This document shows, piece after piece, positions 7,228-14,659 of a DNA stretch of 24,604 nt (its first letter is position 1; every line of letters begins with the position of its first letter). The notes beneath the pieces are model-generated. The model had not been told where the DNA came from. It was given only the letters and a program-made list of their open reading frames with translations, and searched no databases. The translations under genes and the position numbers were made by a program. Location of the stretch: positions 1 through 24,604 of the IMG/VR virus record IMGVR_UViG_3300027917_000171. The stretch is one strand, 5' to 3'. The stretch is from a virus.

Positions 7228-8787
7228 CTAGTTAGTCAATGAAGTACCATCCAACCATGACCAGTCCTCTTCAAATGCAGTATCAATATCAGTTAGAATA
7301 CCCCAAACATCTCCTTCCTCTTTTTCCATAAACTGATAATTTTCATCTAAAAGTTTCATTTCAAGAACATAACATCCCCAAAGAAGACCGCAAACTAAAT
7401 CATCATGACTATCTTTACCAACAAACTTACCATTTTCTTCAATAAATGATGCCAGCTCTTTTATAGTTTTTTCATCTATAAGTTTCAAGGAACCGTCCTC
7501 AATTAGTTTCTTCATTAGAAGGGCTGCTTTAGGTTTTGTACCTTTGATTTCTCCACCAGTCGATCTAATACCTAATGATTTTTCTTTTGAACCTGAATTT
7601 ACAAGATTAGAATTTTCCAAATCCCACCACAATCTTGAAACAACCACTGAACCTTCGCCGTTGTTTTCACACATAATCCAACCATTATTGTAAAAAATAC
7701 TAAGTCTATTGATTATATCTGCGAAATCATAAGCATCTGTCATATTATCTTGAAAAACAGCAACTTGTTCTAATTGAATTGGTTTCATTGATACAAGTTT
7801 TAGAATTTGAATTGTAGAAAAGTTTTCACCTGTACCTTTTGCGGGATCGACACCTAGAATATAAACAGCTCCTTCTTTTGGTTTTTCCCATACTCTCAAT
7901 CTATTGTTTAGTTCAAAAAACTGAGGTGGTTCATCTTGTGATAAAAGAATTTCAAGGACGGTGGGTTCTATCAATGTGTTTACAGAACCTATAAAGTCAA
8001 CGGCAAACTCTTGTGCAAATTGTCTCGGACCTAAATTCTTTCTTTGTTCCTCTGCCCAGTTTTCATCTCTACCAGGAACAACTTCCCAGGATACTTTTGT
8101 TGTTTTAAACGTATTCTTGCCTGTTGTTGCATCAACCCATAAACGATGAAATATATTGAACATACCGTTAGGTGTAGATATGATAACAATTTTCGATTTT
8201 TTTGATGCAGAAATGGTAGGATAGTTAGCTGACCAGAAGTCTTCTGCTTGATTACCAGGTACAAAAGCGAACTCGTCACAAATTAGAAGATTCATTGATT
8301 CGCCACGAAAGGCATCTTCTGAAGTGGCTGAAATTACTATTTTAGTACCATTATCAAATATAACATATGTTTTTGAATAGTCTGTAACACCAGGTTTCAA
8401 CCAAACTGGTAGACCTTCATATGTCTTTTTGATTCTTGAAAGAATCATTTTTGCAGTTTTTTCTTTATTTGAAACAATACCTATAGATTTGTCTTTATGA
8501 AACATGGCATACCAAAGAACATATGCCGAAACTATTGTTGTCTTTCCAGACTGCCTACTGCACAAACCTATATTGAATCTATGTTTTTCGAACTTTCTTA
8601 GTAAATCCCACTGATAATCGAATGGTTCAAAATATATCTCACCTTCATCTGGATTCACAATCTTGACATATTTGATAAAATACTCACAACTTTCCGAACA
8701 CCTTTTCAATTCATCTATTTCGTTTCCGGTATATTCGAATTCAGCGTTCGGTCTTTTTACAGCAGTATCATCATATTTAATTGGCAT
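7228..8787 (-). CDS. Terminase large subunit (T4 gp17-like)
   Basis: 519 residues; an ATPase-nuclease motor that packages DNA through the portal. Walker A is SRQSGKTT (residues 77-84, T4-like), Walker B is NLLICDE (166-172), and the coupling motif is STPNG (204-208). The C-terminal RNase H-like nuclease has its first Asp in LGVDPAKG (Asp314), a Glu in CENNGEG (Glu374) and HDD at 461-463. Length is below the 610 of T4 gp17 but all motifs are present, so it should be active. The ribosome site GGAGG lies in the stem of the hairpin at 8794-8823. It is on the opposite strand from the capsid genes and separated from the small subunit by three non-packaging genes. Confidence 0.96.
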   Translation of the reverse strand: MPIKYDDTAVKRPNAEFEYTGNEIDELKRCSESCEYFIKYVKIVNPDEGEIYFEPFDYQWDLLRKFEKHRFNIGLCSRQSGKTTIVSAYVLWYAMFHKDKSIGIVSNKEKTAKMILSRIKKTYEGLPVWLKPGVTDYSKTYVIFDNGTKIVISATSEDAFRGESMNLLICDEFAFVPGNQAEDFWSANYPTISASKKSKIVIISTPNGMFNIFHRLWVDATTGKNTFKTTKVSWEVVPGRDENWAEEQRKNLGPRQFAQEFAVDFIGSVNTLIEPTVLEILLSQDEPPQFFELNNRLRVWEKPKEGAVYILGVDPAKGTGENFSTIQILKLVSMKPIQLEQVAVFQDNMTDAYDFADIINRLSIFYNNGWIMCENNGEGSVVVSRLWWDLENSNLVNSGSKEKSLGIRSTGGEIKGTKPKAALLMKKLIEDGSLKLIDEKTIKELASFIEENGKFVGKDSHDDLVCGLLWGCYVLEMKLLDENYQFMEKEEGDVWGILTDIDTAFEEDWSWLDGTSLTN

Positions 8788-8789
8788 GC

Positions 8790-8823
8790 AAAAAAATACC
8801 TCCCATAACTCTCGGAGGTATTT
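8790..8823 (-). terminator. Terminator-like hairpin that includes the large terminase ribosome site
   Basis: On the minus strand, AAATACCTCC pairs perfectly over 10 bases with GGAGGTATTT around a 10-base loop and is followed by a T run, then GC and the ATG at 8787. It can end the SpoVR transcript, and its 3' arm is the Shine-Dalgarno of the terminase gene. Confidence 0.8.
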
Positions 8824-8826
8824 ATG
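8819..8826 (-). promoter_or_regulatory. Possible late promoter box for the large terminase
   Basis: CATAAATA on the minus strand, one mismatch from TATAAATA. A start about six bases downstream would fall in the hairpin loop, giving an RNA that lacks the 5' arm and leaves the ribosome site free. Predicted from position and one-mismatch match only. Confidence 0.45.
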
Positions 8827-8844
8827 AAAAAAGAATAAAAAAAA

Positions 8845-10443
8845 TTAGAAAATCAGACCATTTAGACACATTCTCATATGATTTTTACTAATCGAATGTA
8901 ATAATGTTGAACCAGGATGTGATTGTTCTTCAACATCCTCGATCTTTTCATGTCCAATAGCCTCGGCCGTCGCTGTAATTTTCATTCTTTGTTTATTTAC
9001 AATCGTTTCAAGGATACAATCTCTTCCCCAAAGATCATAAATATGTCCCATAGTTTTTATTGCATACTCATAAGCTAAATCTGCACCTGCCCATCTATGA
9101 ATAAGGTGAAGTTTACCAGCACCCTCATAGTTTATATCTTCTATTTCGACTTGAGGAATATGGCTGTGAGCAAAACTTGAAACAATCAAATCTCTAACCT
9201 CTTTTGCTTCGTGTTTAGTTCTTACAATTTCATAATGGCTAGGTGTTTCTCTTTGGACAAAGATGTACATATTTAATTCGTCAACAAGTTCTGGTGTCAG
9301 AAAATCTTGCATAAAAAACCAATCTTGATAAGATGATAAAGTCTGAAACATCTTTTCTCTACCTTTACCGTCTTTTGTATCCCATTCTTCTTTCTGTTTC
9401 AGATTTGTACAATCATCATATTCTCTTCCATGTCTTCCTTTATCCCACCTTTCAACAATATTTTCCCAAACTTTACATCCTATCAAATATGGATTCATAG
9501 AAAGAGCATGTTTTGCCTTCACAAGAGAATTTGAATAGTTATACTCTGCATGTTCAGTATTGTTGATAAGACCTTCTTTGTAAAGTCTTGAAACTAAAAT
9601 TTGATGCCAATATGTTGCAAAGCCCTCATTCATATATTTCGTTTTGATCTGCGGCCAAAAATACTGACCTTCAAGTCTAAGTATTTCAAGAATATCTCTC
9701 TGCCAATCTTCAAGAATGGTAGAGTGATCAATTATATAACGTAAAAGATCACCACAAGGCTCAATAGGTGTCTTCTGTTTTATTCCTCTCCATAATTTCT
9801 GATTATATCTATTGATATCCATTTTCAATTCTTCTTCTGATTTTTCATGAAAATCTTTGAATTGAGAATCACTAATATTATGTTCTTTCTGTTTTCTCAT
9901 TTCAAAGACACGCTGTTTCTTGATTTCTTCTTTTTCAGTATCAAAAGGAGAAGAATGAAATTGAAGGGCATGCCCAGCATCAATAATTCTTTCAACTTCG
10001 TCAAGGCCATAATTCTTTTCATACTCACTGAACCTTTTTGCTGCTGTGTCAAGAACCTGAATAATATCTTTCTTTGTTTTCATGAAATACTTATTCATTG
10101 TAAAGAAAGAAACGTGACCAATTACATGAGCCATAACAAGACATTGAACACCAAGAGTATTTGAATTCATCAAATATGCTCTTGACGGGTCTGAGTTTAT
10201 AACGACTTCATATGGCAATCCGTCATAAATCTGCTCATTTATCGTTCTAATTCTTTCATAGTCACGTCCAAACTTCCAGTTTGAGATGTTTCCAGGGATT
10301 CTATATGCCATAATTTCAAACATCTTTTGATCTGGAATAATATCCCATTCTATAGGGCAGAATTTCAGACCATATTCCTCTGCAATTTTGTTTAGAGCAT
10401 CTTCAATTTTGATCAATCTTTTTAGATTATTAGGTGTTGTCAT
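8845..10443 (-). CDS. SpoVR / YcgB family protein
   Basis: 532 residues, slightly longer than E. coli YcgB (510). The match runs the whole length: WKFGRDYERI, PYEVVINSDPSRAYLM (YcgB: AYEIVINSNPCIAYLM), LVMAHVIGHVSFF with His106 and His110, GLDEVERIIDAGHAL, then DWQRDILEILR, and MNEGFATYWH (271-280) with Glu273 and His280. These His/Glu sites look like a metal-binding or hydrolase-like centre, but the biochemical activity is unsettled. In Bacillus, SpoVR affects spore cortex formation; in enterobacteria ycgB goes with yeaGH in stress regulons. The ATG starts four bases after the stop of the DUF444 gene, so the two are translationally coupled. No inactivating lesion is seen. The call is family-level; its phage role is unknown. 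Confidence 0.93.
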   Translation of the reverse strand: MTTPNNLKRLIKIEDALNKIAEEYGLKFCPIEWDIIPDQKMFEIMAYRIPGNISNWKFGRDYERIRTINEQIYDGLPYEVVINSDPSRAYLMNSNTLGVQCLVMAHVIGHVSFFTMNKYFMKTKKDIIQVLDTAAKRFSEYEKNYGLDEVERIIDAGHALQFHSSPFDTEKEEIKKQRVFEMRKQKEHNISDSQFKDFHEKSEEELKMDINRYNQKLWRGIKQKTPIEPCGDLLRYIIDHSTILEDWQRDILEILRLEGQYFWPQIKTKYMNEGFATYWHQILVSRLYKEGLINNTEHAEYNYSNSLVKAKHALSMNPYLIGCKVWENIVERWDKGRHGREYDDCTNLKQKEEWDTKDGKGREKMFQTLSSYQDWFFMQDFLTPELVDELNMYIFVQRETPSHYEIVRTKHEAKEVRDLIVSSFAHSHIPQVEIEDINYEGAGKLHLIHRWAGADLAYEYAIKTMGHIYDLWGRDCILETIVNKQRMKITATAEAIGHEKIEDVEEQSHPGSTLLHSISKNHMRMCLNGLIF

Positions 10444-10447
10444 TTTT

Positions 10448-11755
10448 TTATCCTTTCTTGTTTTTCTCGAATAGCATATGTTTCAATGCTGGAAAAACAT
10501 GCTCTCTTGATTTTATTACAGATAAAAGAAATCGTTTTTCTTCATTTTTGAAGAATTCTGTACCAGCATCTGCCGTTCTATCAAATGACCATTTACTTTT
10601 GATTTTATCCATTAGACTTCCTGATTGAATACCCCAAGCAGAATCCATTTGAATCTCAACATATGATAACATATTGACATTCTTTTGTAACATTTCATTT
10701 ATTCTACCAACCGTTATTTCTGGATCCCAATCTTCACCATCTGAAATATAAACACAATAGACATTCCATTCTGCCACTGGATACTCAGTATCAATTATGT
10801 AATTGGCTTTTTCGAAAGCTGTACTACATTTTGTTCCGCCTGATTCGCCAGTATGAAAAAACGTATCTTCATCCACAACTTGGGCTTCTGTTGTGTGGGT
10901 TATAAATTTCAGTTCAACATTATCATATACTTTCTTCAAGAATTCGACAAGCCAAAATAACATTGAACGAGCAAGGTATTTTTTATCAATTGTCATTGAA
11001 CCAGAAACATCCATCATAGAAATTACAACGGCTTGTGACTGAATTTCCATATCAGGTTCAATCTGTTTATATCGTAAATCATCATCCTCAATATTGATTG
11101 TTGGATCAATTGATTGATCGACTTCACCATTTTGAACCAATTCAATAGCATCATTCAAATCTGCTTTAGACTGGATCAATGCTTTTCTTGCCGTATCTTC
11201 GTCACAACCAGTTTCCTCTATGATTTCTATTTCATAAACAACCATTCTTTTTACAGCTTCAAGTAATGTTCTTTTCTTATGAAGTCTGGGTAAAATTCCT
11301 TTCTTGGTAATTGTTTCGAATTTCCAACCTTTAGGAACTAATTGGTGGGCTCTTGTCTTTTCTTCAATCCATGGCAAACCTAAATCGTCAAACATTATCT
11401 TGATTAGATAATCAATATCAACTTCCGCTTCAATATAATCATGACCCTTTTTATCTCCTGGTTTGTTTGGGTCTTTGCCTTCTTTTTCTTCTCTGCCTAT
11501 TACATCTCCAGGCTGACCTTCACCTTGACCTACGCCACCGGCAGCACCGTCATTCTGACCGTGAACAAATCTATAATCTTTTAGACCTCTAACAGGAACT
11601 TTTACTTTACGGCCTCTTTTCTTAGTGATAATAGATTCATCTGCTATAACATCACGCACATTTTTTCTAATTGCATCGTCAATCTTTTCATGATGTCTTT
11701 CTGCATCTTTTCTACCCTTTTCACTAAGGTCCCAATCATCATGGTGTACGATCAT
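10448..11755 (-). CDS. DUF444 / YeaH-YhbH family von Willebrand A protein with UBA-like insert
   Basis: 435 residues from the ATG at 11755, chosen because AAGGAG precedes it and the N-terminus (DDWDLSEKGRKDAERHHEKI) matches the Bacillus YhbH start; an upstream ATG at 11809 lies in a hairpin. Landmarks: a Gly-rich linker at 66-104, EAEVDIDYLIKIMFDDLGLP, KKRTLLEAVKR, then a VWA domain with MIDAS motif DVSGSM (249-254), SGGTKCS with Thr308, and SDGED (338-342). Between KKRTLL and the VWA domain is an extra stretch of about 45 residues absent from YhbH as I recall it; it looks like a UBA/EF-Ts N-terminal helical module (175-208). In bacteria this protein is encoded with PrkA and probably works with it. 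All MIDAS residues are intact. Confidence 0.92.
   Translation of the reverse strand: MIVHHDDWDLSEKGRKDAERHHEKIDDAIRKNVRDVIADESIITKKRGRKVKVPVRGLKDYRFVHGQNDGAAGGVGQGEGQPGDVIGREEKEGKDPNKPGDKKGHDYIEAEVDIDYLIKIMFDDLGLPWIEEKTRAHQLVPKGWKFETITKKGILPRLHKKRTLLEAVKRMVVYEIEIIEETGCDEDTARKALIQSKADLNDAIELVQNGEVDQSIDPTINIEDDDLRYKQIEPDMEIQSQAVVISMMDVSGSMTIDKKYLARSMLFWLVEFLKKVYDNVELKFITHTTEAQVVDEDTFFHTGESGGTKCSTAFEKANYIIDTEYPVAEWNVYCVYISDGEDWDPEITVGRINEMLQKNVNMLSYVEIQMDSAWGIQSGSLMDKIKSKWSFDRTADAGTEFFKNEEKRFLLSVIKSREHVFPALKHMLFEKNKKG
11126..11233 (-). other. UBA / EF-Ts-N-like module inside the DUF444 protein
   Basis: Residues 175-210 of the DUF444 product follow the pattern E-x-TG-x7-KAL-x5-DL-x2-AIE, as in the three-helix UBA and EF-Ts N-terminal domains. 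Seen as EETGCDEDTARKALIQSKA, then DLNDAIELV. Confidence 0.55.
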
Positions 11756-11770
11756 TTTACTTCTCCTTTC

Positions 11771-11809
11771 TAAAAAATAATGCCCTGCCCTACAATGAGG
11801 ACAGGGCAT
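11771..11809 (-). terminator. Terminator-like hairpin between prkA and DUF444 gene
   Basis: On the minus strand ATGCCCTG pairs with CAGGGCAT and is followed by TATTTTTTA. It lies 25-50 bases downstream of the prkA stop and upstream of the ribosome site of the DUF444 gene, so it probably reduces but need not abolish downstream expression. Confidence 0.8.
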
Positions 11810-11820
11810 CTATGAAGGTA

Positions 11821-11842
11821 AAACGTAATACGGTTTACGTTT
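11821..11842 (-). repeat. Inverted repeat overlapping the prkA stop codon
   Basis: AAACGTAA and TTACGTTT, separated by six bases, form an A+T-rich hairpin that includes the TAA of prkA. It may aid RNA 3' end formation or stability, or weakly reinforce the next hairpin. Confidence 0.4.
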
Positions 11843-13835
11843 TTCGTAAGATTTCTCCTACGAAGGCTAATTGAACATTAGCACATGAAGTACAATAACC
11901 TTTCTCCAAAAGGGTTTTGAAGGCTCGGTCACGATTTCGTTTAGCCTTTGGATTAGTATTGGTACTAGAAGCGATGGACAAATTCACTACGTTTTTCAGA
12001 TCACCCATTAGTTTCTTTTCAATCGCCTCTCGTAATGGGGCATAAGAATCAAACTTGAATGTTTCGCCTCGTTCAAGAGCGGCTGCCTTGTGAACAAAGA
12101 TACCATTTCTAAATTCATCTTTTGAATTCTCAGGCACGCCTATAAGCTCTTCAAGAGAGCGCATCAATTCTTCATTCGGATCACTGTATTCACCAGTGAT
12201 ATCATCTTTGATTTTCTCTTTTTTACAAAATGAGCTTACATTCTCCATGTATCTGCTGAATAGTTCATTTGCTTGATCTTCATAGGCATACAAGAAAGCC
12301 ATATTTACGTCTTTCTTGGCGACTTCTTTATATTCAGAAGCTACAGAATGTTTTTCACCAGTCAAAAGACCCGTATAGGTTTTGATATCTTCCTCTTTCA
12401 AACCTACATGGTGTTCAAAGTTATTTCTGATTGCACGAATCAAGTCAATAGGATTGATACAACCAGTATATTTCTTATCGTCTTTATCTTCACACTCACC
12501 TTTTTCTTCTTTGATACCCAAAGAAATATTCATGGCATTGATGATAAAACGAGGACTGATTCCTGTCATTCCTTCGCCTTGCGCTCGGCCGCGCTCACGC
12601 ATGGCCTTTACATCAATCTCATTTTTCTTGAATTCGTCAGTTACTTCACCATTGTAAAGTTTCATTTTCTGGATGAGATTTGAAACTTTTGTATCAGGAA
12701 CAAGCCTTGACAATACTGCAAATTCGGCTGCAACTTTCAATGCCCATGGTGCTATGTGAACATTTCGAAAATCAGATTCACGAATCATTTTCTCATAAAT
12801 CTTTATTTCATCATCCACTTTTAGGTTCCACGGTACAGTAACCTTGTACATACGGTCATGGAGAGCTTCATTCTTTTTCTCTGCTTTGAAAGTATCATAC
12901 TCAGTTTGGTTAGTATGGCTCAAAATCAATTCATCAACATACATCTGAGGAAAACCAGGTGACTTGATCAATTGCTCTTGAGCAGCAGATATCAAAACAT
13001 AATGGAATTTGATATCAGCCTTCAATATTTCTATATATTCGATCATACCACGATTAGCAACTTGAAGTTCACCGTCAAACTGATATGCTCTCGGATCAGT
13101 TTCACCATACCGAGCCAATTTACTCATATTGACACGTCCAATCAATTCAGTAACATCTTGTGATTTTGGATCACTAGGTTGAAACGTACCGATACCAAGA
13201 CGGCTTTGTTCTGATAGCTTGATCTGTTCAACAGGAATCTCATCCCAAGAGACAATTCCCTTAGAATCTGTAAAATTTTCAGCTATCATTTGACGACAAA
13301 CTGGGCATAGAAAACCTTCGATTTTGACACCAAGTTTTTCTTCCCAGAACGATCTATTTTCTTCTGGAATGAGATGTAACGGTTCCTCATGAACTGGACA
13401 ACCTTTTATTGCAAAGATTGGTGTATCATCTCTTTCAAGTCCACGTTTGACAAGAGCGGCAATTGTTGATTTACCAGAAGAAACGGGGCCCATCATGAGA
13501 AGAATTCTCTTTCCTGTTTCCGTACGTCTGGCTGACGCTTTTAGATATCTCATCAAATCATGAATTGCATGAAGTGTTCCGAAAATTTTACCATCAAAGA
13601 ATTTGTATGAGACAAGGTCTTCATATCCTTGAAGCTTTTCGGAAGGGTCAACTTCTGCCGTACCATATTTCATGATCATATTATATATACGGCCTGGAGC
13701 AAAAGTTGAAATTGAAGGGTTTTCTTGAACTTTCTGAAGATAATCAAGGACCGTTCCTTCCCAGGATTCAAATCCCTGACATTCAGAACGCTGCTGAAGG
13801 ATAATTTCTCGGAAATCTTGTTCAATCATTTTCAT
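11835..13835 (-). CDS. PrkA / YeaG family AAA+ protein (serine kinase or protease family)
   Basis: 666 residues from ATG 13835, chosen for AAAGGAG five bases upstream. It matches PrkA end to end and resembles the Bacillus form more than E. coli YeaG: WEGTVLDYLQKVQENP, RILLMMGPVSSGKST (Walker A, about 116-124), AIKGCPVHEEPLHLIP, GIGTFQPSDPKSQD, DPRAYQFDGEL, ANRGMIEY, HTNQTEYDTF, KKNEALHDRM, VPWNLKVDDEIKIYEKM and ESDFRNVHIAPWALKVAAEF. A CPVC pair at 177-180 could bind zinc with nearby Cys/His. The C-terminal PrkA kinase-like region is present to the end. Members have been described as Ser kinases and, in Bacillus, as an ATP-dependent protease; activity here is not decided by sequence. It has its own sigma70-type promoter and lies directly downstream of the small terminase gene. 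Confidence 0.95.
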   Translation of the reverse strand: MKMIEQDFREIILQQRSECQGFESWEGTVLDYLQKVQENPSISTFAPGRIYNMIMKYGTAEVDPSEKLQGYEDLVSYKFFDGKIFGTLHAIHDLMRYLKASARRTETGKRILLMMGPVSSGKSTIAALVKRGLERDDTPIFAIKGCPVHEEPLHLIPEENRSFWEEKLGVKIEGFLCPVCRQMIAENFTDSKGIVSWDEIPVEQIKLSEQSRLGIGTFQPSDPKSQDVTELIGRVNMSKLARYGETDPRAYQFDGELQVANRGMIEYIEILKADIKFHYVLISAAQEQLIKSPGFPQMYVDELILSHTNQTEYDTFKAEKKNEALHDRMYKVTVPWNLKVDDEIKIYEKMIRESDFRNVHIAPWALKVAAEFAVLSRLVPDTKVSNLIQKMKLYNGEVTDEFKKNEIDVKAMRERGRAQGEGMTGISPRFIINAMNISLGIKEEKGECEDKDDKKYTGCINPIDLIRAIRNNFEHHVGLKEEDIKTYTGLLTGEKHSVASEYKEVAKKDVNMAFLYAYEDQANELFSRYMENVSSFCKKEKIKDDITGEYSDPNEELMRSLEELIGVPENSKDEFRNGIFVHKAAALERGETFKFDSYAPLREAIEKKLMGDLKNVVNLSIASSTNTNPKAKRNRDRAFKTLLEKGYCTSCANVQLAFVGEILRKT

Positions 13836-13862
13836 TTGGGCTCCTTTCATTAGGTTACAGTC

Positions 13863-13891
13863 ATTATACATGATTCATAACCAAATGTAAA
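13863..13891 (-). promoter_or_regulatory. Sigma70-type promoter for prkA
   Basis: On the minus strand a -35 box TTTACA (13891-13886, one mismatch), a 17-base spacer and a perfect -10 box TATAAT (13868-13863). The start would fall near 13856, giving a leader of about 20 bases that contains the AAAGGAG ribosome site. It lies in the 60-base gap after the small terminase gene. Confidence 0.78.
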
Positions 13892-13895
13892 CGCT

Positions 13896-14342
13896 CTATT
13901 CTGAATTTTCTGAAGTTTTTTCTTTCAGTAGTTTCAAAACATCTTCTCTGGAAGCCACTATTAGATTTTGATTAGTTGGTCTATCTATTTTTAGTGTCTT
14001 TATTTCTATTTCACGTTTTTTCAATAAAACCAAAGATTTTCTAATATCCAGATATTTATTATAATTTGTATCATCTATTAGAACTTTTGATGCTGTTGTT
14101 ACCGAATTTATAATCTGTCCTGCCACTTCCACAAGTCTGGCAGAGAAATTTCCGTTAGTTATTTCCTCCTGAATTCTGTCTAAAAATTCATTTGCCTTTT
14201 CGATGTTCTTTTTTAGAACTCCCACATTTGAAGTGTCTTTTTCCCATTCCAGTTCAAATTCGTCAACTTCATTTATAATTTCTGGTTCTGTAGTTGACAT
14301 ATTAAATTCTTCTTCTAATCCGCCTCTATCTAAATCGGGCAC
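13896..14342 (-). CDS. Terminase small subunit (T4 gp16-like)
   Basis: 148 residues from GTG 14342, chosen because a full GGAGGT lies six bases upstream; ATG 14300 is an alternative without such a site. The acidic N-terminus is followed by SNVGVLKKNIEKANEFL and a helix-turn-helix-like central pair of long helices (SARLVEVAGQIINSVTTASK), matching the arrangement of T4 gp16 (GVVRRNMHFQQQML, then MEVFATLMGQMTTTNREIL). The C-terminus is charged and flexible. T4 gp16 forms rings that recognise DNA and regulate the large subunit. Sequence identity is low, so the call leans on pattern and on the minus-strand terminase context. Confidence 0.75.
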   Translation of the reverse strand: MPDLDRGGLEEEFNMSTTEPEIINEVDEFELEWEKDTSNVGVLKKNIEKANEFLDRIQEEITNGNFSARLVEVAGQIINSVTTASKVLIDDTNYNKYLDIRKSLVLLKKREIEIKTLKIDRPTNQNLIVASREDVLKLLKEKTSENSE

Positions 14343-14376
14343 AAACACACCTCCAAAAACAAAGTCTATATAATAG

Positions 14377-14384
14377 TATTTATA
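14377..14384 (-). promoter_or_regulatory. T4-type late promoter box, minus strand
   Basis: TATAAATA on the minus strand, 34 bases before the GGAGGT-preceded GTG of the small terminase gene. With the plus-strand box at 14417 it forms a divergent late promoter pair. Confidence 0.65.
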
Positions 14385-14416
14385 ATACCGGAACAAAAAT
14401 GTAAACACAAAATAAA

Positions 14417-14424
14417 TATAAATA
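14417..14424 (+). promoter_or_regulatory. T4-type late promoter box, plus strand
   Basis: TATAAATAC, 37 bases before the ATG at 14462, at the head of the neck-tail operon. Confidence 0.65.
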
Positions 14425-14461
14425 CATAAGAAGAAAAATTTCTAATTAGGAGAGTTACACA

Positions 14462-14659
14462 ATGAATAAATATGATGCAGTACGAAGACTTTATGAAAGC
14501 AGTATTCTTAGAGAACAAGACGAAGAATATAAAGCATTTTTCCAGAAGACTTTGGAAAAATATGGTGTCAAATCACCTACAGAATTATCAGACGAAAAGA
14601 AAAAAGAATTTTATGATGAGATTGATAAAGGATGGAAAGCCAAGAAGGAGACAGACTAA
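14462..14659 (+). CDS. Small conserved-type phage protein, first gene of the neck-tail operon
   Basis: 65 residues, AGGAG ribosome site. The central segment FFQKTLEKYGVKSPTELSDE then KKKEFYDEIDKGW is a pattern I recognise from small proteins in several large phages (fine match to LxKFGVKSPxEL...KKKEFFxxVDK). The N-terminus contains RRLYE and ILRE, possible L-x-E cleavage triplets, so it may be a head-packaged protein. It is the first gene after the late promoter at 14417. Confidence 0.6.
   Translation: MNKYDAVRRLYESSILREQDEEYKAFFQKTLEKYGVKSPTELSDEKKKEFYDEIDKGWKAKKETD

Noticed and set aside
9847-10164. Plus-strand open frame of 105 codons
   Set aside because: Shadow of the SpoVR gene; Phe/Ile/Lys-rich composition and no ribosome site.
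11756-11809. N-terminal extension of the DUF444 gene from ATG 11809 (begins MPCPHCRAG)
   Set aside because: The extension is encoded by the terminator-like hairpin, has no homology to YhbH, and the ATG at 11755 has a good ribosome site.
12273-12683. Plus-strand open frame of 136 codons
   Set aside because: Shadow of prkA, which is strongly supported on the minus strand across this stretch.
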